From: Lycocorax pyrrhopterus obiensis
Taxonomy: Eukaryota; Chordata; Aves; Passeriformes; Paradisaeidae
DNA: 64,000 bases
NCBI GenBank assembly: GCA_014706295.1
Contig: JACSVZ010000002.1
Span: forward strand, 16,228,494-16,292,493
Direction: 5' to 3'
The position numbers and the translations under genes were made by a program. Below are positions 13,901 through 26,000 of the stretch, one piece after another. Within the stretch, counting starts at the first letter, position 1; each line of letters begins with the position of its first letter. The notes below the pieces were generated by a model. The model saw only the letters and a program-made list of their open reading frames with translations, did not search any database and had not been told where the DNA came from.

Positions 13901-15229
13901 ACGACAAACATGAAAACTAATGTGGAGAAGCCGTGTTTTAATTCAGGTGATTGTCTGTAGATGCATTATATTGTGGTATGCATACACTAGCGATCATAGA
14001 GGAACATTTATGCTGGTGTATCCATGGGAAACCCTCTGTAAGCCCACCTGCCTCTACATGCAGCTCACATGGTGATAGAAGTGGCAGAGCATTGCCCTTC
14101 CTTCTCTTTCTCAACTGCTTTTCTGAGCCACAAACCTTTATTGTCATTCTTCTGCATTTAGATTCTATTTTAATTTCTATAAGGACCTCTGTTATTTGTT
14201 AATTTGGGGGGGTTTTAGGACTTCTGCATGAAGTTTGCTCTTGGATGCTGTCCTTTTCCCACATGCTGTGGCTTCTTTTTTTTACCGTTACACAGTTTGG
14301 CTTTAACCTCTCCCTTCCAGTCTCAAGATTTGTTCTGCCTGTGGCAAAAAGTGTTTCATTCCCAACGGACCTACCCACTGCTTTTGCTTTCTGTGAAAGG
14401 AAACATCACAGCTAAGAGTTCTGTTTGACATTTAGACCCCGAACTAAAAAAAGATGAAACTGCAGCATCTTAAGAAATCTTCGTTTACCAAGTCCATGAG
14501 TGATTTGATGGAGTTGCTCAGCAAAACTAACACAATACAGTTGGACCCTACTCTGTTCATAAATCAGCCCCCAAAAAGAAATAAATATAATCAAAACCAT
14601 GCTTGGTCTTCAGGGTCACTCCCTAGCCCTAGGAAAGTTGATACAATCCATGTTTGCACTTACATGAAGTCCGAAGGGTTTCAGGAGTGTCTGTTAGTTT
14701 TTATTCAAAATTCTCCTATTGACCTGTTGAAAGAAACAAATTAAAGTAATTGCACTTGCAGACCTTTCCTTCCATCATTGCACATTTATCACCACTGAGG
14801 AGCACAGGCTGAAATTTATCCTACGAAGTTACTGCCACCCGTTTGACCGCTTGACTCTCGTTCCAGTGTAGTAACAGTTTGACACCAGACCGTCCAATGC
14901 CACTTTCAGATGTGCCGCCATAACATCACTTCAGGACATCTGTGCTCAGTAAATTTCTAAATCAGAGAGAATACTTTCATATTGAATAACCCTTAATGGA
15001 TTTTCTTTTTTTCTTGGAATTTGTCTAACATGTAAATTTTTGAGAGCCACTGCAATCCTGCTCCAAGGACTTCCAGCTTCTCAACTGCACATTGTTTAAA
15101 AACAACTTTGAACATGCCACCTACTAATTTCATCTGATGATCCCAGATCTTCTCCTAGAGGAGAAATCCTGGTGTGCTCTTCCTACTCTACTCAAGGTTC
15201 TGTACATCTATATCACACTGCTCCTTTTT

Positions 15230-15560
15230 CTTTTATCACCTTGAGTGTCCTAGTTGGTTAGTCATTCCTTCTACAGAGCAGTTACCTACCGCTGATTATT
15301 CTTGTTGTCTTTCTAAACCTTTTTTAATTTTATGGTAACTTTTTGAAGATGGTAAAAATGAACCAGGTCTGCCCACTGTATTCAAGATCAAGACACGCTG
15401 TTTTCTATTTCATTTGTATGGGCAAACTTAGACATTTTTCCAGGGTAATTTTCATGGCCTTTAGTCACATTTTACATTGATTTTTCATACTCTGAGGTGC
15501 ACCATGGTTCTCCCACAGTTGCAGTCATGACTGGTGTAACATCGCCTTTTAAATATTCCT
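15230..15560 (-). mobile_element. Possible decayed CR1 fragment
   Basis: Weak resemblance to antisense CR1: the order of TTTTTGAAGATGGT, an AACCAGGTCTGCCCACTGTATTC-type block (cut here) and downstream T-rich blocks recalls the widespread CR1 stretch around the phrase CTGGACACAGTATTCCA. Too diverged to be sure; it may be unrelated intron. Confidence 0.3.
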
Positions 15561-16031
15561 GAATATTCATTTGCATTGATACAAGAAAATAGTCACTCCT
15601 TTGTCTTAGCTGTCAGACTAAATGTAGGAAACAGGAGACACTTTGAGAGCCTAAACAGGAGTGTGTGTTGCTGTGTTAGATGCCCTAAGGTGTGCAAGGC
15701 ACCCGTCTGGCCACTCTGGTACTACTTATAAGGGAGACTTGCACCCTTCTAAAGTGACAGCTTGAGACTTTTATACCCCATGGGATGAAAAATGATAGAT
15801 AGCTTTATTTCGGCATTGAATTTCTGCCTGGATGGTGGTATGCAAAACAGTCTAACTCTCATGTCAATCAAAAGAGCTCCAAGTTCCAAATTAGCCATAT
15901 TTCTTGGTGAAGGCAACACAACAATAACTGCAGTTTTGAATAAATATGTCATGCCAATCTCTTTTTAAAACATTTGCGTATAAATACTGATTGAATATTT
16001 TAAAACTATGTTTCTTTTGATTCTCATTTAG

Positions 16032-16220
16032 AATTCTGGGGAAATGGTTCGGTCGTTTGTTGGTGGCTTGGAACTGATAGTCAATTTGCTAAAATCAAAG
16101 GATAAAGAAGTTTTAACAAGTGTATGTGCAGCCATTGCAAATATAGCTAAAGATGAAGAAAACTTAGCTGTTATGACAGATCATGGAGTTGTCCCTCTGT
16201 TGTCCAAGCTAGCAAACACA
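16032..16220 (+). CDS. ODAD2: ODAD2 coding exon (third from last)
   Basis: A 189-bp exon of exactly 63 codons, phase 0 at both ends. The acceptor is ctcatttag (cut after 16031) and the donor is aca|gtaagta (from 16221). It reads [20 protein letters not shown] at the start and [11 protein letters not shown] at the end. It encodes an armadillo unit with the helical pattern [12 protein letters not shown], typical of ARM helix 3. Compared with human it differs mainly in conservative positions (for example NSG for DAG at the start). It packs with neighbouring ARM units into the right-handed superhelix used for protein contacts in the docking complex. Confidence 0.96.
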
Positions 16221-16805
16221 GTAAGTAACATTTAAACATATCATACAAAGCATTGGAGTTTCTTACATCAGACTGCATTATGCCCAGATAAAAGGTTATC
16301 ACAAGAGCAGTAGATTTTGCAGGAGCTACAAGAAAGAGCTGTAGAATCATTCCTCTATGGGACATATATTGGACATCAAAACAGTCTGTCTGCTACTAAA
16401 ATTGGTTTGGAAGATGAGTTTCATTTTAATAGTTACTATTGCAGAATATTGCTTTTGAGAGGTGCAGCTGCCATATGAAAAAAGCACGAAGGGTTGAGAA
16501 AACAGTAAATCCGAACATGCAGAAAATCTCAATGATGGGGCTATATTTTACATTTCAATGCTGTCCTATCTAATTTACAGTCAGTCTAAAAGTACCTTTG
16601 AAATAACATAAAAATTCACAGCACTTGCTATAAAAAGAATATTAAGGGACTTTAATAGCTCTATGCCTTACAGCTCTCTCCAGTTTTAATTGTACTGCAA
16701 TTAAATTGGGATGCCTTAAAGATGTGTGAGAATACAATTCTGCTTTCCAATGAATTTTTTGTTGTGTGTGTTGACTTTAATTTATTATGTTTTTACCTTC
16801 TTCAG
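16221..16805 (+). other. ODAD2: ODAD2 intron, 585 bp
   Basis: Short GT-AG intron between two phase-0 armadillo exons. It holds nothing beyond AT-rich sequence and a pyrimidine-rich 3' end. The small open frames on both strands here are chance. Confidence 0.93.
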
Positions 16806-17027
16806 AACAATAACAAATTAAGACGTCACTTAGCAGAGGCCATTGCCCACTGTTGCATGTGGGGCAGCAATAGAGTTGCCTTTGGAGAGACCAAGGCTGT
16901 GGCTCCTTTAGTACGTTACTTGAAGGCAAAGGATCCATTAGTTCATAGAGCTACAGCTCAGGCTTTGTATCAACTTTCCGAGGATCCCAACAACTGTATC
17001 ACCATGAATGAAAATGGAGTGGTGAAG
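16806..17027 (+). CDS. ODAD2: ODAD2 coding exon (second from last)
   Basis: A 222-bp exon of 74 codons, phase 0 at both ends. The acceptor is cttcttcag (cut after 16805) and the donor is aag|gtgaggt (from 17028). It reads [20 protein letters not shown] at the start and [11 protein letters not shown] at the end, with [14 protein letters not shown] as a clear armadillo helix. It is separated from the previous exon by only 585 bp, but from the next by 22.7 kb. An ATG frame opening at 16722 in the intron runs into it by chance. Near-identity to the vertebrate family in this stretch makes the call secure. Confidence 0.96.
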
Positions 17028-18714
17028 GTGAGGTGGAAGATTTTTCTTATTTGGGGGTCAAACTATTGAAGGGGTTTGGCATGGTCAAAAAAAGAGATCT
17101 TTAATTTGAAATAGTTCTTGAATACTGCTGTGTACCTCAAATTTTCTAAACTTTATCCTAAAAATGTTCAGTTAATTAGTGAATTAGGAAACAGGATTTT
17201 GGTGCTAAAAATATTACAGCTAGGTGGGTTTTGGGAATAGAAGTATGATGTGGACATTTGCCTTTAGACTACTTGACTCTGACTTAGGCTGGTAGTGACA
17301 TGGCATCAGACTTTGTCATTCTCGAGTGACATTTGCTAAAGAAGTTGGATTATCTTAATGGATGGTTGCCTAATATGGCAGAAAGTCACCTAGAAACTGA
17401 GTGTAACTGCATTTGGGTACAAATTAAAATAGAATAATACAAAGGCTTAGTTTACCTGGAGCTGTTTCAGTGAATTCTGCATTTACTTATAAAAATTCTT
17501 ATTTTAGGAGTTAAGCATAAGCACGTTCTGCAAAGACCTTATCCTAGAACAAAATTTTCTCTCATAAAGATTTTTCTAGCCAAGTTTTGTCTCACTAGTT
17601 GAAGGCAGAAGAGTTATTCCTTTGGCCCAGGAGAGGTGAGCATTATGGCTTTAGAGATTAAGGTCGTAGGAGTTCTCAGTTCTCATAAATTCCCTGAAAG
17701 ATTCACTATATGCAGACTTTTAATTTTACTTGATGTTCAGGTAAATGTATTTACAGTAAGAGTTGACTTACAATGTAGTGTTTTTATTAATGTTGATTTT
17801 ATGCCTGCATTTATGATAGTGTAGTGTATTGTGAGCATTTTCAATTCTAGCACAGTTAATGGTCCTGAATTGTCATGCTTTTATCTGTAGTTGACTTTAA
17901 AGGATTCACTGGTCAAAAATACTTAAATATTCAGTTTTTGAACTTACTCACATCTAAACTACCCTTTCAGTACTGGAGAGTAACACCTTCCTATCACAGT
18001 CGCATTATATTGGCTGTACAGCACAGAGGAATGAATATATGTTCTACTACAGCACCAGCAGTTGTTGACTTTTTAATCTTGCTCCTCTCTCTGTTCAACT
18101 GGCACAACCCATTTTCTGACCTGCTTTCATTTTATTATGCAGATTTCAGTTTTTATAAGTTGTAGCACACTGGACATTAGGCTGGTTCTGTTGATGCACT
18201 TTTAGAATAATTCCATCTCACTCTAGGTTCACCTTTATTTTTCAGTCCTAGTTAAAGCATTTAGACTAATAAAAAACATTAATTTGTACTTCCAGATAAA
18301 TAGGGATGTACAGAAAAGTATAACAAGTGTTTAACGTTTTTTATTATTCACAATGTTCTGGATTACCTATTATATGATATGGAAGAGAAAACAGAACTGA
18401 TAAAAGAAGGATGAAAACTGCAAAATAAAGAAACCTGGATCATGTTTGTTATATCTAAACTTTTTGTCCAGGGTGCACTTCTCATGTGCAAGAAACTTGT
18501 GGTTTTGTACTAGAGTGGACAAGCATTTGAATGTGTTTGTATGTGGTTCATTACAGAACCAAAGTGGAAGTGCCTCTCATAACTGATGCATGGCCTGAAC
18601 ATGAGAGACTATATGGCTGAATCTCATGTGTGCCAGCACACACATGTATTTGTGTCATACAAGCAGATGTGCATTAGTAGTGTGACAGGAAGCAGCTGCA
18701 TGTTGAGACTCTCA

Positions 18715-18870
18715 GCCAGGGCAGCAGTTCTGCTGAAAAAGACCTGGAGTGAAGGTTAAGCAAGTTGAACATGAGCCTGGTGCCCTGGGAGAGGTGAAGG
18801 CTAACAGGATCTTGGGCCATGTTAGAGTGAACATAGCCAGTAGGTCAGGACTTCAGAGATTCACGTTGAT
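18715..18870 (+). mobile_element. Decayed CR1 LINE fragment
   Basis: About 150 bases resembling the end of the CR1 reverse transcriptase reading frame: GAAAAAGACCTGG, AAGTTGAACATGAGCC, AACAGGATCTTGGGCC and CATAGCCAGTAGGTC follow each other in the same order and spacing as in avian CR1. It is interrupted and non-coding. Confidence 0.65.
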
Positions 18871-21603
18871 AGTCTGTGAAAAACCTAGACCTCAGCCTCT
18901 TCTCCCTAGATCATAAAGTGACAGAAGTGCAGTGAGAGTCATCAGAGCTAGGTCTCTTGAGCTGTGTTGAGCTTTCTTACCTGTCTGGCTTTGATAGCAT
19001 GGAGATCAGTGTCAGATGATTTGCTTTCTAGTACTACGACTGCAGCATAAGCATATCCATCTTACAAAAAGTATTTAGTTTGGTCTGCCCTTATTTTTCA
19101 GGGTATGGAATCCTCCTGCCCACAAGAGGACAACACCTATGGTCATTTAGAGTTTCTAACTCTAAATAAAGTCTGATTTAATTAGCAATTATCCTGCTGT
19201 GATGTTTCCAAGCACTTCCTGATGTTTATGTGTTGTGTTATACGTAGAACGGCAAAGCAAAGTGAAGAAACAAATAGGCCTTTTTGAAAGATATACCAGA
19301 CCAGTGAGACATAGTGTTTTCTGTCCAGTGAGGACAAGTAAATGAAATGTGGTGGGCAGTCTGAGACACTATGTTCTGTTGGACCTATGATTGTTTTTCC
19401 AGATGTGCTAGTCCAAGTGCTTTTGTTCTGTGTTGCCAGAGCTGAGCATATCGTGAAGCAAATCAGCACATGCACCATGACAGCTCAGGGCACAGATGAC
19501 CAATCCACCAACACTTATGAGCTTGACTCCCTTGCTGGCACTGTTGGAATTGCCATCAAGAATCAATAACTGGAGTTTCACAAAGGCTAGAGAGGCATTC
19601 CCAGGTGGCAAGGAGAGTAGGTGGAGGAGATTTAGTTGCTCAAATGCAAGAGTCAGTACAGTGCTGAGTCTTGCCTGGCCTATTCAGTTGGTCTGCCCAG
19701 CACAGGCGAGACAGTAGTTGCAGCACTGTGTCTGCGCCTTTGGATATCTTTGCTCAGTGCTTTGCAGTGATGACAGAATGTCTGGGTGTTTTCATTCTTC
19801 TAGCCTCTCCAGTGAATAGTTGACTGAAAGCATACTTTGTATTTGTATAGAAGTTGTTATGTACAGGTTATTCCAGGACCAATCGTATTTTTTCTAGGAA
19901 ACTTGTTTGGATTTGTTTGATGTTTTTTCATCTTTTACCAGATATCTGGTGTTTCAGTGATCATGCCCAGTTGGATTATTGTCACAGCCTCTGTAGTTCT
20001 GACTAGGTTGCAATACATGCCTAATCCCAGGTGTTCTTCAGCACATGTTCATGTGCTGTGTTCACATACAAAGAATGTGTGATGCTTCAGGGAAACGTTT
20101 AGCCTGTGTGAACGACACGGTTGCTGAGTGCTTGAACAGTTGGCCAGAGACTTTCTCAAAGCATTAGACTTTCTGACCATTCCCTATTCAATGTGTGTAT
20201 ACATGTTTTTGTCTGGGAAACCAGTAATAAAATTGTAAACAGAAAGTGATTTCAATCAGATTCATGTATTTAACATTTTGCCACTGCTTCAAACAGTATT
20301 TGCTAATTGCAAAACAACATTTGTGAGAGAACCAGTGTTGTAAGTTTTCACCTATTTGTAACTGCACCCAAAATACATTCAATTTTCTCAAGTGAGTCTA
20401 TATAAAAAGCTTGGGAAATCACTGGTGTATGTCAGCTGCCATGTGAAATTCTGAGGAGACAAACGGGGATTTTTGAGAATGTTTAGAAAGGCAGTTTATG
20501 AAGTTTTTCTTTTATGTTCAATTCCACGATCAGTGTTCTTATGACTGGGAATGGAACAATGGTTATGACCTGTGACAGATGAATCAATGCTTTCTTTCTG
20601 CCAAACACCAGAACATATTTCCTCTTTCTGAAGTAAAAATTCATGGCTGTGCTGGAAAATAGATTTGCATTTTCAAAGATCCAGTACTGACATGTGGGAC
20701 ACTGGACAGCAGGAGAAATTGATAGACATCAAACTAAGGAACAGGTATCAATTTGAATTCAGAATTGGAGACAGCCATCCGCAAACCAAGGGAGAAGAGA
20801 AATCCAGTGAGGATTTGGCAATTTACAGCTGAGATAAGCAGGAATATCAGGCAACATTCTTTACACTTGGGCTCTGTCACCTTTACAGAGAAGAGAAATA
20901 GGAAAATTCACAGGCAACTGGGAGCATCACCAAGCCATCACCACAATCTTCATGAAAACAGCAGAACATTTCCCTTAAAGCTATTGCAGGGGAACAAAGA
21001 TGTCCACCTATATTTGCCTGCTGCTGAAATCTTAGAACAATCAAGCTTGTTCATGAAAACATGTCTAACTGTGAGCTAAAGAGTACAGGTTTGTTACAGG
21101 GATGCCCATGTAAGATGAATTGTAAAAAGACTGGGGAGGAAGTGGGAGACTGAGGAAGTGCAGACAATCAAGTAGTGAAAAGATGAGTGTAAACATGTTT
21201 TAAAGGAATAATTAAAGTCATCAGAAGATGCTAAAAAAATATTTAAATCTGTATCCTACAGACCTTGTCAAACTAATACAATGCTACTCTGTGCTACAGT
21301 CACTCTTTTTCTTGTCATGTTGGCAAGATGTAGATATGGATTATTTCTGAAGTGAGTAAGTGAGGATGGTGGTGTGATAGGACGGGCACTCATGCAACTG
21401 CTCATCATATACCTTCTAAAAGGCTTCAGATATTAAAAAAGATTCAAAGTATATACAGTTGAAAAATATGTAGCTGATCATTCCTGGTCATTCTTCCTTT
21501 GAAAATGAAGAAAGATGAAAGATAATCTCCTATGGAAGTTAATTTCTGCTGCTGCAGAAGTTAATTCCTGACTTCGTAAGTGATACAAAGGATTTGTTTT
21601 TGT

Positions 21604-21631
21604 GGATGATGATGATGATCATGATGATGAT
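21604..21631 (+). repeat. (GAT)n microsatellite
   Basis: GATGATGATGATGATC followed by ATGATGATGATT: about nine trinucleotide units with one interruption. Confidence 0.85.
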
Positions 21632-22769
21632 TATTTCTGTGTAAAGAAGGCCTAGGAGGTTTGAATGGCCTCATCACCTGCAGAGTTGAGGCCAGTCTTT
21701 TGTTATGAGGCTAATGAGACTCTGAGGAGTCTCTGAGGAGATTATTAAAGTAATGAAAAAAGTAAGAACAAGAGAAAATAAGCAGCCAAAGTCAGGCTGT
21801 GGAAAAACAAAATTCATCAAATTAGTAATTCATCTTAACTTTAAATGTTTACACTGTGCACATGCCAAAGTGAAATAGTCATCCCAATTCTTAAAATAGT
21901 CAAGGAAGGGGAATAGGTTTTTTACTGTTTCATCATCTCTTAATTTGGACATTTATGCAAAGATAAGGCACCTTGGTTTCTACTGGCAATATTTTCTGGT
22001 CTCCTTTGGCTGTAATGGCAGTACAGGTTCAAAGGTCAGATCTGCACATCTATGCTGTAGGTATCTATGTTTAATGGGGTAAATCTCATCCAAGGCAGTG
22101 AAGAACTTAAAAAGGAGCATACAGTCCATTTCATTGTTAGATAGGAATGACAGAATTCTGAATAATAGTGCAATAAGAAAGAGCTATTAAAAACATTAAT
22201 TTTTCTTCTCCTAGAAGACTACAGATGAGTTGAATTTATATGCTAGGGTGGTGATGAAACTCAATCCCAGCCGTAACTGAAGCACACTTTGAGTATGATC
22301 TAATAATGCCAGATGTTTTAAGTTAGTGGATCTAACTAACTTGAATCCAAGGATTTTGAAAGAGATCTTTGGAGTATTAAGGATGGATTCCTTTCATCTA
22401 ACTTTGGCCACTTTTACGTATGGAGTTTAAAGTAGTCTAACCTAAGACACCTTCTGTAGTCAATGGAAGGAGAGAGACACCTGCAGACTTATCCTAGCTG
22501 AAAATAGATGCCCAAGATATCTGCAAGGAATAGACTCATAAAAGTGCCTAATTTTCTCCACTGAATATAGAAAGGACTTAGGTGACTAGCTCAGACTAAA
22601 CAGCTAGCTTTCAGACAGCTGAATTTAAATTAATATCCTCCTGGATGTTGATTTTCAGCAAGTTTGTGGTACAGGGGAAGTTGCAGTGCTGGAAGAGAGG
22701 TAATGTGTCAGTATTTAAAATATTTATTATAGTCTAGTAAACTGGACACTGTTCTCACGTTATGTAGTT

Positions 22770-23060
22770 GTAGGTCCATACATTATAATACTGGAAGGAT
22801 CATTTTAATGACCCAGTCTGACTAGCCTTGCTCATGCAAACCAGAGACATTGCTTCATTTTTTTCTGTTTGGAATAGAGTATATCTTTTAGAAAAACACT
22901 GACTCTTTACTTAAAAAATTCCAGCAATGGAAAATCCACCAGAGACATCATAACTTGTTCCAGTAGTTAAATACCTTCCCCATAAAAACATTTGCACCTT
23001 GTTCGTAGGCTAAGGTTTGTTCAGCTTTATCTTATGCAATTATATGTATGATACTTTTTC
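22770..23060 (-). mobile_element. Ancient CR1-like LINE remnant
   Basis: On the + strand the sequence matches, in order, blocks I recall from the antisense of an old amniote CR1 family common in birds, turtles and crocodilians: a short block near ACCCAGTCTGAC, then ATATCTTTTAGAAAAACA, TCCAGCAATGGAAAATCCACC, TTGTTCCAGTAGTTAA and TTTGCACCTTGTT. The family assignment is from memory. Confidence 0.55.
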
Positions 23061-26000
23061 TCGGTAAACTGACAAGCCCTACATAACTTCTGTTCTCATA
23101 TACATTCTTATTGAAAAAAATTAAATTGCTTGTCTCAGTGTCATATTTTTAATTAGCTAAGCAAGTGTAATCACTGATGGAATTTCTATCTTCTTGATTC
23201 TTTAATTATATTTGTATGTCAGTTCTGAATTTTTTATTTTTGAACTTCCTTTTTGGACTTAATTGCAACATACTTAGAAAAAAATTCAGTATTCCAGTAA
23301 TACCTGTATGAATACTTAAATCAGGTAAAATAACTTCCCTGTTTCTGTGTAAGCTCTGTTTGAACATCAGAGATTTTCATTATTCTGTTTGGCCACAGTA
23401 TTGCCCTCAAAGTTCATATTTGGCCAATTTTGTACTTTGATTTTCATGTCTTTTTGGAAACCGATCCCCAGGTTAAACCTTTGCATGCTATAATGTTGGC
23501 CTTCATGCACACGAGTAAAAATCACCAGTGAATTTAGACCTTGTGATATAAGCTGATTTTTTTTTTCAGGTGATTAAATCAGATTTTAATTTTTGTCAAA
23601 ACACTTAATAATGTCAGATGACTTAGCTCTTATTTTTTAAAGAATAATTCACAATTCAAAAATGGCCACAAAATGTGTTCAAGCATTTTATTGTTTTAGG
23701 AAGGAAAATTTTCAGAGACCAACCCACTGACTCTTCTTGTAATGCCTTTAAGACAAAATACTGCCTTTCCACAGTAGAAGATTGCAGATTTAGCCGAGAT
23801 AAGATTCATTAGAAAACTGAAGGAGTTTACTGGCTGAGAAAGTGGTAAATACTTTTGAATTATAGAGACATAAGTGTATTAAGACCTGTGAAAAGAATAC
23901 CAGTGGCTTTGAAGCTAAAAAATGCCTGTTCTGCATGCCAATGAAATTCTACCTTTGCAGGTACCCAATCAGATGGTACATAAATATTCTAAAAGATTTA
24001 AGGAGATTTTCCCAGTGAGTTGATTTCCAATATCTCATACGAGGATCCCTTGATGTTTTGACTTGAAGTTTCTGCTTGAATTCTGAATTAATTAACTAAG
24101 AAATAGTGAAGTTACTAATTTTTCTATTTATGCGTTTATTTCTGTGTACTGTGATGATGCTTAAAGGCATTGATCACAGATAAGTAGTTCACTTTGCTAG
24201 GGAGGGATGTGTACCCGCATGAGAAGAAGATGACTCCAGAAAACTTTCAGTTTAAATGTAACACACTACAAGGTGGAGGTGAACAAACAGATAGGAATGG
24301 AGTGCTAGAAAAATTATGTAAAATATTTAAATGGTCATATTTCATAGTTCAAGAAAACCAGGATTACTGCTAATTCATAGCTGCAACTCAGTCATCTTCA
24401 GTAAAAAGTAAATAACGAAGACTGACTGTAAGCTTTTTGTAAAAATCTAGAACCACTGGATGGTAGCCAGTCACCCAGACTTTCAGGCTCACACCATATG
24501 GGAACCATAACTGGTGCTGTTGGCAGGTTTTTGCATGTGTGTGCCTGTGCTGAAGGCTACGTGAAGTCAAAGTAAATTAGTCTCTGTTGAGCTTTGCATT
24601 GTTCTGAGCAGCTTTTATTTTCCAAATTTATTTAAGGATATTTTTCTGTGCTGCACTATGAAAAAGTCTATTTTCTCCTGTTCTTGTTCCATTGTACATA
24701 GAGAACTAATTATTTTTGGGCTAGAGGAACCATTAACTTAATGATTGTGGTACATACCTGAAATGCAGATGATCAGGCTATTCATTCATGTTGTGATATT
24801 TTTTATTATTGAAAGTGTCTATCCAACCTACCCATGCATAGAACCGATCTTTAGCTTTACTCTGTGGTCTGGTTTATGCTATTATTTGCCCTACGTGGAA
24901 GTGCTCTGTTTTCTTAATATTACAAAATAATAGTACATGCATTTTAGAATATCAGTTGTGGTAGCTTATAAGAACATCACCAGGGATACTGAAAAACAAA
25001 TTTCAACTTCTTGGTACAATAAAGTGGACAAAGAAGACACTCATGTCCTAAGAATGGGACTTGATTTGTATAATCATACTTTTTAATATTTTTTTTAATT
25101 AGTCCATCAGATTTGTCTTTTCATCAGGCTACAGCCTCAAGAGATGCATGGGAGGGGAGGTGGGGAGAGGGTGGATGTGTTCAGCTTGAGCTTGTTGGTT
25201 GGTTGGTTTTGGTTTATTCGGCAAAGAAGGCATAACAGCTATAATGTATCTTCTGAATCCTGTGTGAAGTTAATAGGAGGTATTTGTGCTTTTTGAGTTC
25301 AGTTCTTAGTGGCAGGAAGGTTAGGCTCTTCTATTCCCTTGTAATATTCCAAGACATAAAACCAGTTTGTGTAACCACAATTTCTGAAAGTTATTGGGAA
25401 ACACAGATTTCATATTTGGAAGGTTTTTCATAATGACTGTATTAAAAAATACAATTTCTGTAATTTATTGTGCAGAGATTCCAGAAAACTGGTCATTGTT
25501 TGCTAAAGTAATAAATCCCTACAAGAAGTTTTGGCTAACCATTTTATGTGCAAAGACTTTCATAAGACCATCTTTGTGAAATAAATAGATGTGCATTACA
25601 AAACATAGAAGACAATTACTGGTAATTTCTACTGAAAATATTCTAAAGCCAACCTTTAATCACATACTATATTTATCTGGAGTATAGAAAATGAAATGCA
25701 AAAGCACTGGCACCTACTTCTTTAGTATTTGGCAACAGGTTTGATTGTTTTCTTGTGGGGGCCTTTGGTGAGAACATTAAATATGCAATATGGAGTTTTA
25801 CGTTATAAAGCAAGGTTTAAGATATCTTCATAAATCAATCCAAAATATTTCATGTAATATCTTTGCAACAGTACTGTTGTGGTATAATAGTATGTATTTG
25901 CAATTTACATATTTATGTTGTAATTTTAAGTTTAGAAGAACCCCCTTTGTAACTGTAATGGTTTGCTCTGTTCAGGCTCCACAGTTCAGGCTGGAGATAC

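Larger units (their letters stand above)
4631..16031 (+). other. ODAD2: ODAD2 intron, 11.4 kb
   Basis: GT-AG intron between the fourth- and third-last ODAD2 exons. It is mostly AT-rich unique-looking DNA. It contains an LTR scrap at 7840-7903, a somewhat GC-richer and probably repeat-derived segment at about 8940-9640, a small 17-bp duplication at 10882-10915 and a possible decayed CR1 piece near 15230-15560. No other gene was recognised. Confidence 0.85.

Noticed and set aside
20753..21079. 108-codon + strand frame inside the ODAD2 last intron
   Set aside because: No similarity to ODAD2 or any family I know, and an alternative exon would break the conserved join of 17027 to 39691.
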